Shown here: positions 49,230-61,700 of the stretch, in pieces
Position numbering within the stretch: position 1 is the stretch's first letter
Layout of the letters: each line of letters begins with the position of its first letter
Assembly: GCF_009730915.1 (NCBI RefSeq)
Contig: NC_052471.1
Location: 29,918,185-29,982,184 of the forward strand
Origin: Dioscorea cayenensis subsp. rotundata
Taxonomy: Eukaryota > Streptophyta > Magnoliopsida > Dioscoreales > Dioscoreaceae
DNA: 64,000 bases
Direction: 5' to 3'
The notes under the pieces: generated by a model
What the model saw: only the letters and a program-made list of their open reading frames with translations
What the model was told of the DNA's origin: nothing
Database searches by the model: none
Program-made: the position numbers and the translations under genes

Positions 49230-52200
49230 ATGAATATTATTACCTGGAATGTAAGAGGTCTAGGAATGCCTTCAAAGCATTTCCTAGTTAGAGATTTTCT
49301 TGAACTTCCCCATGCCGATATCTGTTGCCTCCAAGAATCCAAACTTAGCACAATCGATCCAGCTACTTGGCGATCAATTGGCGGCCCCCGTTTGGACAAA
49401 TTCTCTTTTGTTCCTGCGATTGGGTCCGCTAGTGGAATAATTATCGGTTGGAATAACAATTTATTTGAAGGAAATCTGAAATTTAAGGGATCGTTTAGCC
49501 TGACTTTAGAATTCACTAATAAGGCGACTAGAGTCATTTAGATTTGTACCGCGGTTAATGGTCCCAACAGTAGGCTTCTTAAAAAAGAATTTTGGGACAA
49601 GATTAGACTTAGCGCTCCACACCCATCACTGTCGTGGGTGATTTGTGGAGACTTCAATTCCATCTTCGACCCTGCTGACAAATCAAATAGAACATACCAT
49701 CGGGAAGACATCCGGTTAGCCCAAAATCTACTCATGGACCTTCACTTATTGGAACCACCCTCTTTTGGGAAACATTTCACTTGGACCAATGGCTAAGTAG
49801 ATCCAATCTGGGTGAAACTTGACAGCTTTCTAGTTAATGCCAACTGGAATAAGCTGTTTTCGAAAGTCCTCCAAAATTGCCTCCCGAGATTGGGATTGGA
49901 TCATGTTCCAATTAGACTTGAGTCTGGAATACATATCCCCAAACTGCGGCCCTTTCGTTTTGAAAAGGCTTGGCTCTCGGCGAGTAACTTCTTGGATTTA
50001 ATCAAAGAGTGGTGGGATGCTCCCCAACTGGTGGGCTGTGGGGCCTTTATCATGGCTAAGAAGATTGCACTTTTAAGGGACCAGCTGAGGAATTGGGCCA
50101 AAGTGGATTTTGGCTCAATCAAACTGAAAAAGTTGGTCCTCTTGCATGAAATAGGGATTCTGGACGCATTGAAGGAATCAAGGCCCCTTATGGATGAGAA
50201 ACGAGGGAAAGACAATGCGATCAAAGTGGAAATGTTTTCGATCTTCAAACAAGAAGAGATATATTGGAAACAAAGGGCGCGAATATCTTGGCTCAAAGAA
50301 GGGGACAAAATACTGGTTTTTTTCACTCGGTGGCCAATGGTCGCAGGACTAGAAATTTCATCCCGGGGGTTTGGCATGATAACCAAAGAGTGGAGGATAC
50401 GAAAAGGATTGGAGCCTCCTTTACCCCCTTTTACAAAAACCTCTTTGGTTCTACTCAAGAGCAACGCATCTGCCTGGACTGGGCTAGCCTTCTTGGACAA
50501 AAATTTCATCATGACCTCACGGCCTTAGACGTTCCATTCTCTCAGGAGGAAATTAGGATTGCTGTCTTTGGCATGAGTGCGGATAAAGCCCCTGGACCGG
50601 ATGGTTTTCCCATCTTATTCTTTCAGAAGTGTTGGGATATTGTTAAGTTTGACATCTTCAAGCTTTGTGAAGATTTTTACTTTGGGAACGCTAATATGGA
50701 AAGAATTAACTGGGCCAACATTACTCTAATTCCCAAATGTCATTCTCCGATAATCCGTCCCCAATATCGTCCCAATCGACCTTATCAATTCGACCACGAA
50801 AGATTGTGTCAAAAATTTTTGGCTAACAGACTCAACCGCAAGATTGGGGAATTAATTGATTCGACACAGTCAGCATTCTCTAAAGGTCGTTGTATTATTG
50901 ACAATATTACCACAGCCCAAGAACTCATCTTCCACATGCAAAAACATAGGCTTCAGTGGCTTGATTTTTAAAAAGTGGATTTTTTTCAAAGCCTTCGACA
51001 ATCGCTGACTAGACCTTTCTCCTCGGATTTACTTCCTCGCATGAGGGTTTAGCGAAAAATGGGATAGTGGTGGATACATACGATCCTAATGAGTTCCAAG
51101 GCTTCTTTCCTTATTAACGGAACTCAATGTGGATATGTTCGCTACTGCAGGGGTCTTCGTCAGGGGGATCCACTATCGCCATTGCTGTTTGTTCTGGTAA
51201 TGGATGTGCTAAGCACAATGTTCAATAATGCCCTACGCTCTGGGATCCTTCACGGGGTTGCATTTGGCGATAGTGGGGAAAAGATGTGTCATCTCCAATT
51301 CGTTGATGACCTACTTGTAATGACAACTGGGGGAAAAGAAGATCTTCGCATCATTAAGCTGATTCTATTCTTATTTGAGGGGCTTTCGGGGCTCAAAGTG
51401 AATTTCAACAAAACTTGCTTGTATTCCTCCCAAAGAAACTGCGAGCCCACGCCCCACTTGGCAAGCATCTTGCACTGTACCACCGATATTTTGCCGCTGG
51501 TCTACTTGGGAGTTCCTATCTCTAGGGGTCGACCAAGAAGGCAAGATTGGGATGCCCTGATTGCCAAAATTTGAAGTAGGCTTGCAACTTGGAAATCCAA
51601 ATTACTTTCTCTTGGGGGGCGACTTACCCTGCTCAATTCAGTGCTCTCCACTATTCTAACTTACTGGATGTCGATTTTTAAATTACCCTGCTGGGTGATC
51701 AGTTGTATCAACAAAATTCGTAGAGATTTCCTCTAGTCTGGACCGGATGCACAACAATCCAAAATGAGACTGGTAGGGTGGTCGAGGCTCTGCAGATCTC
51801 GCGAGCAGGGTGGTTGGGGTGTTCTAAATCTTACCACCTTCAACAATGCCTTGCTTGGTAAATGGTGGTGGAAAATCATAAATGGCCAGCCGTGGTGTGG
51901 AGAATTAGTTTTCAGAGCAAACTATTTTAGGAATTTTCCCTCTTGGAATCTTTTCCACAAGCACTGTGCCAGGAGATCTTTCTTCTGGAATGGTATTCTC
52001 CATGTCTTGCCGGCCTTCCGCAAAAATCTTACTCCTATCATTCGTGATGGTGCATTTACTCTTTTTTGGCTTGATAGCTGGGTGGAGGGGTGTGCACCGG
52101 CGGATATCTGGCCAAATCTTTTTCAGGGTGTGCTATTCAAGGAATGCACTATTAAGGATCTTGCTGGAAGACAGCTTCCCATCTCGTTGGAGGATTTTGC

Positions 52201-52921
52201 TGCGGCCCGGGAGATGGTTGCCCAAGTTAATTCAACTCACGTTTAGGCAAAGGATGGTAAACGCTGGAAACTTATGGCTAACAGGAGTTTCACTGTCAAA
52301 TCATTCGACAATTTTCTGAACGATGGCGGGTTAAGATGCGGATTTACATTGACAATCCTTAAAGGGCTCTGTCCCAAGAAAATCAATCTGTTCAACTGGC
52401 TGGCTCGTGCAAACAAAATCTTAACTTTGGAAATTCTCGGGCTGCGTAGATGTAACCATTATCCCTCGATCACATGTGTTTTATGTCACGCTAACGTTGA
52501 ATCAGCTGATCACCTTCTTGTCCAATGTCCAGTGGTTTCACACATTTGGAATTTTTTTAGCCAGCTTCTGGATTTTAGGAGGGTCCCTACGTCACTTGCT
52601 GACCAATGGGGTGCTTGGAGGAAAAGCAATAAAAAACCTCTTATTTTCCTCTGGGATTTGATTGCGCGGGCAATCACTTGGAATATTTGGCTTGAACGAA
52701 ATGCACGCATTTTCAAATCTACTTATTGTACAACTGTTTCTATTATTATTATTAAGATTGAACATATGCTTTTTCTCTGGTTATCTGCAGCCCCTGATCC
52801 AAAGAAAGCAAAATTGGAGGAGCCTGTAGCGAAGGTCAAGCGTAGCCTTGATTTTCTCTCCTTTGCGGACCTGACTCCGAGCGTCCCCCCTGAGGGCCTA
52901 CCGAACTCTGGCGCGATTTAG
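49230..52921 (+). pseudogene. LINE ORF2 (endonuclease and reverse transcriptase), broken
   Basis: The start MNIITWNVRGLG opens an apurinic-type endonuclease, with CLQESKL and later VICGDFNSIFD near 49640. In-frame stops lie at 49539 and near 49795, and a frame change near 50300. The reverse transcriptase shows APGPDGFP (50590), RQGDPLSPLLF (51160) and LQFVDDLLV (51295), so the usual YADD/FADD box is FVDD here. A short broken stretch lies near 50970-51080 and further stops near 51572, 51735 and 52244. The C-terminal zinc region is CVLCHANVESADHLLVQC (52480). In active LINEs the protein nicks target DNA and copies the RNA there; this one cannot be made whole. Confidence 0.85.
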
Positions 52922-53149
52922 TTTTGGCTAGATGAGGTTCTCCCTAGAGGACTCCTCCTCTAGGATCTGCTTTTGGTCTGGTGGTTGTTGTTGGGACCAC
53001 CTCTTGTGGTTTCTTTTTTTCTTTGTGTCTTCTCTGCTCTTTCTATCTGGTGGGGTAATGTGCTTTTGTTTTTGCTGTGTCTCTAGGTTGTACTCCTGTT
53101 TACTCTTAATGCTTGTGGTTTATCCACTTTTTCAAAAAAAAAAAAATTC

Positions 53150-53715
53150 CCCTCTTTTTTTACTACTTATAATCTACCTCGATCTATTCAAAGCGCATGT
53201 TTCTCATTTCAAATGCTCACTGCACATGCTGAGCATAATATAACAAACTGATTCCATGCGGAAGCTGCTTCTGGCGCACATCGTACCTAATTATAAGCAT
53301 GTATATCACTGAAAATATAAATATATATATATATAGACACACATACATCAACCATTCAATTCAAAACTCGTGAGCGCATTACAACTTTGATTATATGGCT
53401 TAATTACCAACCTTTGGCTGCTTGTGCACGCTAAAAATAATATTTTGTCTCCAAGAATGACCACCACCAACCACACTACACTCGTTTTTGGACCGGTTGG
53501 TTCTTCACCAACCCATGTATAATTCATGCGGGCTTGATTCATGAGACAATTTCCTTCATCTTGCATCACATCCCCAGCAACCCAACAATCTCAAGCATCT
53601 ATTTAACAACTCTATGTTCTTCATCACCGATCATCAAAACAACTAGTTATAGCTAGCTAGCTCTTGATCACCACCTCATCACAGTTGTGTTATTTCATTT
53701 ACTCTCAGTTCATCT
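53150..53715 (+). promoter_or_regulatory. PAL promoter with four AC elements
   Basis: ACCAACC, the AC-II type MYB-binding element common in phenylpropanoid promoters, occurs at 53406-53412, 53466-53472 and 53507-53513. Its inverse, GGTTGGT, lies at 53495-53501. A TATTTAA box lies at 53600-53606, 110 bp before the ATG. Control by R2R3-MYB factors of lignin and phenylpropanoid genes follows from established knowledge of AC elements. The upstream limit is the LINE tail. Confidence 0.65.
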
Positions 53716-55952
53716 ATGGAAAGCATTTGCCAGAAGGTGATCAAGAATGATCCTTTGAACTGGAATGCAGCAGCGGAATCGATGGCCGGAAGCCATCTTG
53801 ATGAAGTGAAGAGGATGGTGGAGGAGTTCAGGAAGCCTGTTGTCAGATTAGAAGGTGCCAACTTGAAGATCTCTCAGGTAGCTGCAGTAGCTGCTGCTGC
53901 TGCAACTGCAATTAATGATGATGATGATGATGAAGATGAAAAAGTAGTGAAGGTGGAGCTCTCAGAGGAGGCCAGACCAAGAGTGAAGGCAAGCAGTGAT
54001 TGGGTGATGAATAGCATGAGCAATGGAACTGATAGTTATGGTGTCACTACCGGTTTTGGCGCCACCTCTCATCGGAGAACAAAGCAGGGCTCTGCTCTTC
54101 AAACAGAGCTCATTAGGTGAATGTTTATATATAAATGTATATATATATTATTGTATTATTCTTCAGATAACTAAATAGAATAATTTTCTATTTATGCAGA
54201 TTTCTGAATGCTGGAATCTTTGGGAATGGTCAAGAATCAGGGAACACATTACCAGCTCCAGCAACAAGAGCTGCAATGCTAGTCAGAATCAACACTCTCT
54301 TGCAGGGATATTCTGGCATTCGCTTTGAGATTTTAGAAGCCATCACCAGCTTTCTCAACAGTAATGTCACACCGTGCTTGCCTCTCAGAGGGACTATCAC
54401 TGCTTCTGGTGATCTTGTTCCCCTGTCCTACATTGCTGGATTGCTAACTGGTCGCCCAAACTCCAAAGCCGTAGGTCCTGATGGCAAGAAGATTGATGCT
54501 ACAAAGGCCTTTAAGCTTGCTGGAATCTCCAGTGACTTTTTTGAGTTGCAACCAAAGGAGGGTCTTGCTTTAGTTAATGGCACAGCTGTTGGCTCTGGCT
54601 TAGCTTCAATTGTTCTCTTTGAAGCTAACATTCTCGCTGTTCTCTCTGAAGTCATGTCTGCGGTGTTCTGTGAAGTTATGCAAGGAAAACCAGAGTACAC
54701 TGATCACCTCACTCACAAACTGAAGCACCATCCCGGCCAGATTGAAGCGGCAGCCATCATGGAACATATATTGGATGGTAGTTCATACATGAAGATGGCC
54801 AAGAAGATTCATGAGCTTGACCCTCTTCAGAAGCCTAAGCAAGACCGATATGCTCTTCGTACTTCTCCTCAATGGCTCGGTCCTCAGATTGAAGTCATAC
54901 GTGCGGCAACAAAATCCATTGAAAGAGAGATCAACTCTGTGAATGACAACCCATTGATTGATGTCTCTAGAGATAAGGCTCTCCATGGTGGTAACTTCCA
55001 AGGGACACCAATTGGTGTCTCAATGGACAACACTCGTCTGGCTCTTGCTGCTATTGGGAAGCTTATGTTTGCTCAGTTTTCAGAGCTTGTTAATGATTTC
55101 TACAACAATGGCTTGCCTTCCAATCTCTCAGGTGGAAGGAATCCAAGCTTAGACTATGGACTCAAAGGTGGTGAAATTGCTATGGCATCTTACTGCTCGG
55201 AGCTTCAAGCTCTGGCCAACCCTGTCACTAATCATGTCCAGAGTGCAGAGCAACACAACCAAGATGTCAACTCTTTGGGTTTGATTTCTGCCAGAAAAAC
55301 AGCAGAAGCAATAGAGATACTGAAGCTCATGTCATCCACTTTCTTAGTTGGCCTTTGTCAAGCCATTGACTTGAGACATTTGGAGGAGAATCTCAAGAGC
55401 ACTGTGAAGAACACTGTTAGCCAAGTTGCCAAGAGGGTGCTGACGGTGGGATCAAATGGAGAGGTTCATCCTGCCAGATTTTGTGAGAAAGACTTGATCA
55501 AAGTGATTGACAGGGAGTATGTCTTCTCATACATTGATGATCCTTGCAGCTACACATATCCACTGATGCAGAAACTAAGGCAAGTTCTTGTTGAGCATGC
55601 ACTCAATAAAAATGCAGAGAAAGAGAAGGATGCAAGCACTTCAGTGTTTCAAAAGATTGAAGCTTTTGAAGAGGAGTTGAAGAGTCTTCTGCCAAAGGAG
55701 GTGGATAGTGCAAGGATTGCTTATGACAATGGAAACTCTGCCATTGCAAACAGGATAGTGGAGTGCAGGTCATATCCACTTTACAGTTTTGTGAGGGAAG
55801 AGCTGGGAACTGAACTTCTAACTGGTGAAAAAACAAAGTCACCGGGTGAGGAGTTTGATAAGATCTTCATTGCCATCTCACAAGGAAAGGTGATAGACCC
55901 ATTGCTGGAGTGCTTGAGGGATTGGAATGGTGCTCCATTACCTTTGTGCTGA
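53716..55952 (+). CDS. PAL: Phenylalanine ammonia-lyase
   Basis: Two exons, 53716-54116 and 54200-55952, join through a split Arg codon, the conserved PAL intron site, to 717 residues. The enzyme removes ammonia from L-phenylalanine to give trans-cinnamate, the entry to lignin, flavonoids and other phenylpropanoids; it works as a cytosolic tetramer. The MIO electrophile forms from Ala202-Ser203-Gly204 within [12 protein letters not shown]. The substrate-selectivity residue in RFLNAG is Phe135, as in Phe-specific enzymes, where grass bifunctional enzymes have His. [12 protein letters not shown] and the [12 protein letters not shown] segment are intact. The N-terminal arm carries an alanine-rich run and DDDDDEDE at 68-75 from a GAT repeat, longer than in Arabidopsis PAL1. 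Stop and frame are clean; likely functional. Confidence 0.97.
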
Positions 55953-56185
55953 AAGAAATGATCTATTATTCTCTCATTTTTCTATATTGCTAGCTATTTC
56001 TCTTGGTTTTCTCACATTTGATTTAAGATAAAATATGTAATAGCTGGATTGCATACCATGTAATTTGTGTTATTTGTTCAAGTTCTTAATGTGAAGTAGT
56101 TTTGTGATAAGATCTCATCTCATGCATCTCCAGTGATTCCTTACTACTAATATGTTACCACCTTTTCATCATGAGCAGCCAGCTA

Positions 56186-56326
56186 GCACCAACCATTTGG
56201 CATTAGTCCGCACTGGTTTGTGGACTTCATGGTTCTTCACCAACCCATGTTTTTAGTCCAATTTAGCAGCCATGAATGATGTATTTCCTTCTCATCTCTC
56301 TCTTTCACACTGTGTATATAAATATA
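56186..56326 (+). promoter_or_regulatory. Second PAL-promoter-like segment downstream of PAL
   Basis: The stretch around 56211-56250 shares TGGTTCTTCACCAACCCATG and flanking matches with 53482-53520 in the PAL promoter. It has AC elements at 56188-56194 and 56239-56245 and a TATATAAAT box near 56315. No PAL coding sequence follows. It looks like the promoter of a former tandem PAL copy, with a repeat distance of about 2.73 kb. Confidence 0.55.
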
Positions 56327-56329
56327 TAT

Positions 56330-58300
56330 TGTGGTTAAATCCTGACAGATATAATGTTCAATCTTCACAAGTTCAATTATTAATTTAGGATTAAAGAGTT
56401 CTTGGAGAATGGAAAGTTGAATAGTTCGTAATTGACAGGTTGGCCTGATTTTTTCAAACAGATGGCTGCCCCATGTTCAATTTTCCAACTTCAACTAGTT
56501 TTCATTAGTTTCATTTATTAGTCTAACTATCAGACGAACTAATAGTCTGACACCTATTAATTAAAAAAAACTAAAAATATATATGTAAATATTGGTCATA
56601 AATTGAATCAATTGCAAATAATATGTTATATTAGAACTTACTTAAATAATTTATATATAACATGATTATTTAAAATATAATAGTACATTAAGGGAAGGTA
56701 TTAGAGAAGCAATGATGGACAACAGTTAATTTAATAGATATAAAATGAGATACTCAACCATAAATCAGCCAGAAATGCTTAAAAATTTATTATTTATTTA
56801 CTTTAAAAATTTAAAGAATTATCACTTTGAATGATGATGCACTCTCATGTTTATCACGCGCACATGAGACTCTTATGTTTTATCATTGGTATATTTATTC
56901 ATGTTTTTTTTGTCATAATTTACTTATTAAATTTAATATTTCCTGCTATACTTGTGCAATAAAATATTATATATATAAATTGATGAATGTAACGCAATCT
57001 CTTAACTATACGGACAGAAGATTGTATTTATTTTTTACGTCCTACATAATATATATATATATACATATATGTCATGTTTGCAAGTCAATTCAAACACTAG
57101 CAATATTTGCGAAAAATATATGAAGTTTTGTTAAAAAAATAATTTAATCATTAATCATGCTATTAATATTAGACTAATTATTATCTATAACAAAACCTAA
57201 TTCACTATTAGTATTCACTATAAGTTTTAAGTCTATTAGTGAAAATAATTGTAAGAAAACCCAAGAACTAGGCCCATTATATACACACAACTTGATGTGC
57301 AACATTTATAAAAATAAAGAAAGAGTAGAATATTAGCTCTCTATATTACAGTTTCTACAAAATAAATTAAAAAAAAATTGAAGAGGAGAAGATAGGCAAT
57401 ATACAAATTCTAAGTAAAGGCTCGCTTGTACTTGTTTGTACTGTGTTTTTGTACTCTTATTTGTGTCGTTTATTTTTAATTTAATAAAATTATGGTTTAT
57501 TTATTTTAAAAAAAAAATTGTAATAATTCATTAGTAGTTGGAGTGGCATTAATTTTATTAGAGATTTTTGAAGGGAGGGAATTGAATTGATCCCAACCAA
57601 ACCAATTGATATCAAGTGATAACATTGAATTTTGACAACTTTGAAAGTGGTGGGTTCAATAGATTTGGTTGAAGATGAAACTAATAATTAAAAGAAAGAA
57701 AGAAAGAAAGTGAGGATCTAGTGGAGGAGTAATCCTTTGTTGAGCTCTATATATAAAAGAGCCAACCTTTTAAAAGAAAAAGGTAGTGACTTTTTTGGTG
57801 GAAAAGTTTTATTCTACTGCCCAACAAAACAACATGGAGAAGTGGCCATGGATCACAGCCTCCACTTTTTAGACCACTAATGCTTTTCTTATATATATAT
57901 ATATATATATATATGTTTGTATTATTTAAGTTTAACTGAATTAATTGGCTGAACTAATTGATTATAGTCAAGTTGGTTAAGTTAGATTTAATTGGAGTTT
58001 ATTAAGAAATAAAGATTCTTGAATACAGGGTGTAAATAAGAAATTAGCATTAATTACCATTTAAGATAAGCCTATCTATAATTAATTGTATATTATAATA
58101 GCATATATAGTATTTTATGCAGAAAGCATAATATAAATTTAGAATGGTAAATAAAAAAGCTTCTGAATAAAGTTTAAAAAAAAACCATGAGATACTTGTC
58201 ATATACTTCTAAGGAAGCTACTTATTAGGATTTGAGCTGCCTTTTACTAGTTAACTACTTTATAACATAGAAATTATATTTTGTTAGTTTAGCGTTTATT

Positions 58301-58338
<38 letters not shown>

Positions 58339-58680
58339 GAAAGCAATAACAAACGATAAAATTAAAAATAAAAAATAAAAAATAAAAAAAGAAGATAATA
58401 CCTAAAAAAAATCACCATAGAACAATAAGGTAAATATGATTTAACTAAATTTGCAAATTAAGTGATATAGCAGTGGCTTAATTTACTAAATATTATGTTA
58501 TCATACTCAAACTTTAAAATACTTTTTTATAAATGTTAATTCAATTACACCTAGATTCAGTCCAGACTATACCTTACTATTGCTCTCTTTAATTAGATAT
58601 AATTATCTAAATTATCTAAGCACATCCACCACCATCCCATATTCTCAAAATTTTCTCATAATTTAAAAAAATATATAAAT
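56330..58680. other. AT-rich intergenic DNA with one LINE-like tail
   Basis: A tail-like stretch at about 57420-57520 ends TTAATAAAATTATGG then TTTATTTATTTT and an A-run, like those near 43500 and 60150. (AT)n runs lie at 57893-57914 and 58303-58335. No gene seen. Confidence 0.5.
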
Positions 58681-58689
58681 ATTTGGTTA

Positions 58690-60040
58690 GGACCAGAGAT
58701 TGACCACCCGAGCTGTCGTTTAGTTGGCTGGAGAAACTTGTGTCGTCCACGCAATCAAGGAGGCTGGGGTATCCTCGACCTTAGCAAGTTTAATCATGCC
58801 CTCCTGGAGAAGTGGTGGTGAAAGTTCATGATGATGCCTGACTGATTTGGCACTGCGGTCATACAATTTAACTATGGCTGGACTCGTTGGAATATGTTCT
58901 CAAGGTGCACAGGTCAGATCTCTTTCTTTTGGAAAGATGTTATTAACTGTCTGCCGGCGTTAAGATGTTGTATCTTAAATAAAGTTAACTCAGGAATGGA
59001 GACTCTTTTTTGGAAAGATCAATGGCTGGATGGTAAAGCACCTATGTACCTGTGGCAGGATGATTTTGTTGCCAGCCAGCGCCCCAATGGCATGATTAGG
59101 GATCTTGTTTGCCTTTTGGAGAGGCCTCGTTTAATTTGTTGATAACCCTGAGATGCGGCTTACCAGAGATCTCTTGAGGGCGCCTAGCGGTGACTTGCGT
59201 GATCAGAAAAGGTGGAGGCTCACTGGGAATGGTATCTTTTCGGTTAAATCTTTCTATAATTTTATAAATGATGGGGGTTTGTGATGCCCGATTGCGAGGT
59301 TCTTCTGGAATAATTCTTTCCCAAAGAAAATCAACCTCTTTAATTGGCTAGTGTGGAAGTACAAAATCCTTTCTCTGGAGAATTTGGCAAAAAGACGTTG
59401 TAATTGACTACCAACGGCAACATGTGTTTTATGCCATTCGGGCATGGAATCGGTTGACCATTTGTTCATCCACTGCTCTGTTGCTAGACAGGTGTGGGTC
59501 TATTTTGTGCGGATTTTGCATCTGCCGGACCCACCTATGTCTATGAATTTTGTCTGGGGTTCTTGGAGATCTTTCTTGGCGTCGTTGCTTAGAGTCATAA
59601 GGGACCTAGTGATTAAGGCTATTGAGTGGAACATTTGGCTTGTTAGAAATAATTGCAGTTTTCATGCTATTGTGGTGCCTGTTCACATTCTCATTCTGAA
59701 GATTAACCATATGCTTGTATTTTGGTTCTCAGCAGCGTCAGAGGGTCTTAAACAGAAGGTTAAGGAGTCTATGTCTATTGTTCGGTGTAGCCTGGAGTTT
59801 TAGGCCCTCGTGAGGAGGAGACCGGTAGGGTGCCATCTTATGAGGAGGTTATTGATCAGGGTGCAGGCTAGGGGGTCACTTAGAGATGCTTTGAGGAGAC
59901 TTCTCCGTCTCCTTTTTTTTTGTGTTGTTGATCTACAATTAGTGGGTTTTTGTTTTTCTGTAGTTTGTCTCTCATCTGCTGGGGGTTTTTTGTACTTTTC
60001 TCCGCTTTAATATATATGCTTTTATCCACTTTTTTAAATA
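58690..60040 (+). mobile_element. 5'-truncated LINE, about 1.35 kb
   Basis: The sequence begins inside the late part of ORF2 (LVGWRNLCRPRNQGGWGILDL, read across the first 100 bp). It aligns with 51764 onward of the larger LINE. The C-terminal zinc region shows CHSGMESVDHLFIHCSVA near 59430-59490. The tail near 60015-60032 (GCTTTTATCCACTTTTTTAAAT) matches the larger LINE's tail and runs into an (AT)n stretch. Stops break the frame. Such 5' truncation is typical of LINE copies that failed to finish reverse transcription. A further tail-like piece lies at 60100-60200. Confidence 0.85.
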
Positions 60041-60551
60041 TATATATATATATATATATATCTACAAATTTGTTGAGTATATGGTCAAACAAATAGTTAG
60101 CATGTGTTTTTTTTGTTGATCTTAGTTTTATTTGTTCTTATTTTTTCTCTGAATAAATCAATGATTTATTCATTTTCATTTTATTAAAAAATTAAAAATA
60201 AATAAATAAATAAATAAAGCATGCGCGCACACAGAAAATGGGGGAAGAGTGATGAAAGATTCTTGTGGAGACTCTTGCTCACGCAAAGGATGGCATATTT
60301 GAGTGGCTTAAGTCTTACCCACCCACAACAAATAAAACAAAACAAATAAAAAAAAAATAAAGATAAAAAAAAGGTTGGCATGTCTCACATATAAGAAGCT
60401 ACCTAGTTGAGTTTATCACAAGTGCTTTCTTGCTGACCAGATTCTTTCAACCATATGCCCCATCATTCATTATGCTTGGTGCTTTCTTTCTTTTCTTTTC
60501 TTTCTTTCGCCTCCCTTTTCAATCTCTATCTCTCTTTATATATGTGTGCAT

Positions 60552-60860
60552 ATATTATATATTGAATAAGGTGGTTTGGACCAAATTTGTTTTGACATTT
60601 GAAGCATTGAAGATTTCTCTCAAAAACAATTAATAAATCACTCAAAATATATTAGAGAGAAAAAAAAATCAGTTATAAGTGCATACTGTATTGATCCTGC
60701 AATATATTATTTATTGAATAAGGGGATTTGGACCAAACTTGTTTTGACATTTTAAGCATGAGAGATTTCTCTCAAAAAAACAATGGATAAACCACTCAAA
60801 ATATATTGAAGAGAAAAAAATCGGTTACAAGTGCAGGCTGTATAGATCTCGCAATATAGT
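60552..60860. repeat. Two-copy tandem duplication, about 152 bp per unit
   Basis: 60552-60703 and 60704-60860 share long matches, such as TTTGGACCAAA-TTGTTTTGACATTT, AGATTTCTCTCAAAAA and CACTCAAAATATATT, with about 10-15% differences. Non-coding. Confidence 0.8.
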
Positions 60861-61700
60861 AATGTAAAAAGTTTGAGTATATGGTCAAAAACATAAAAAA
60901 ATAATACTCATATAGAAAATACAGGATTTTTATAAAATAATTATTAAAGGGGATTATCCATCTCGCTATGTCGATATGGAGTGTCGTGGGTCTTTTAATT
61001 TCGAGTAGTGAAAAAGCTTATATCAACACTAGAAAAGATATATAGAAAGTTAAAGTTGTATTTGATAGTTGTTGCAGATTTCTCTAACTTAAGTTTCTTC
61101 ATGTCTTGAACTGTTAATAACCAACTTAAAAATATATAATTAATTTTAATTAAAATGGAAATGGTGGAACATGGTCTTAATATAATATTCAGTTATTATT
61201 AATTTTTATTTGAAATTTCTTATTTATTTATTTTTTTAATAAATTTTGGCTCGGTTAAGTTTGAATTGGTTTTTGTCTTTTTATGAAAAATAACCCGGTG
61301 GGAGTCACTCTTCTCAATAATTAATAAAGGTAATGTATTTATTAAAAAGAGATTAAAAAAAAACACTTGACTTGAAGATATTGCCAATAAATAAATAACT
61401 ATAAAAACTCATAAATTTAGGTGAAGATAAAAGAACCTGTGTTTTTCTTTTTAATAAATTATGATTTATTTATTTTTTCAAAAAAAAATAAAAGAACCTT
61501 TTAATATGATCATAAGTATTAAAATAATAGTAATAAGAAAAAGAAAAAAAAAAAACATAATGTTCACACGTGTTCAAGTTTTCCATTTCTACCCCACCTA
61601 TAATTGACTAAAATCTTCAAGTTTGGTAGGATTCCAAGTGAAAATTACACCATCCAACAATTAGAATCATGAGTTATATAATTAAAACAATTAAGCATAA
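60861..61700. other. AT-rich intergenic DNA
   Basis: GAGTATATGGTCAAA at 60873-60888 also occurs near 60074. A tail-like AATAAATTATGATTTATTTATTTTTTC is at 61450-61480. Nothing else recognised. Confidence 0.55.

Larger units (their letters stand above)
46440..53149 (+). mobile_element. L1-type LINE retrotransposon, near full length, inactive
   Basis: About 6.7 kb hold an ORF1 with two CCHC zinc knuckles, then an ORF2 with endonuclease, reverse transcriptase and a C-terminal zinc-binding region. A 3' tail follows, ending TTTATCCACTTTTTCAAAAAAAAAAAAA at 53122-53149. This order and the poly-A are typical of plant L1 elements. The exact 5' end is not certain and no target duplication was identified. 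Stops and several frameshifts disable both frames. It lies between the copia fragment and the PAL promoter and ends about 570 bp upstream of the PAL ATG. Confidence 0.9.
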
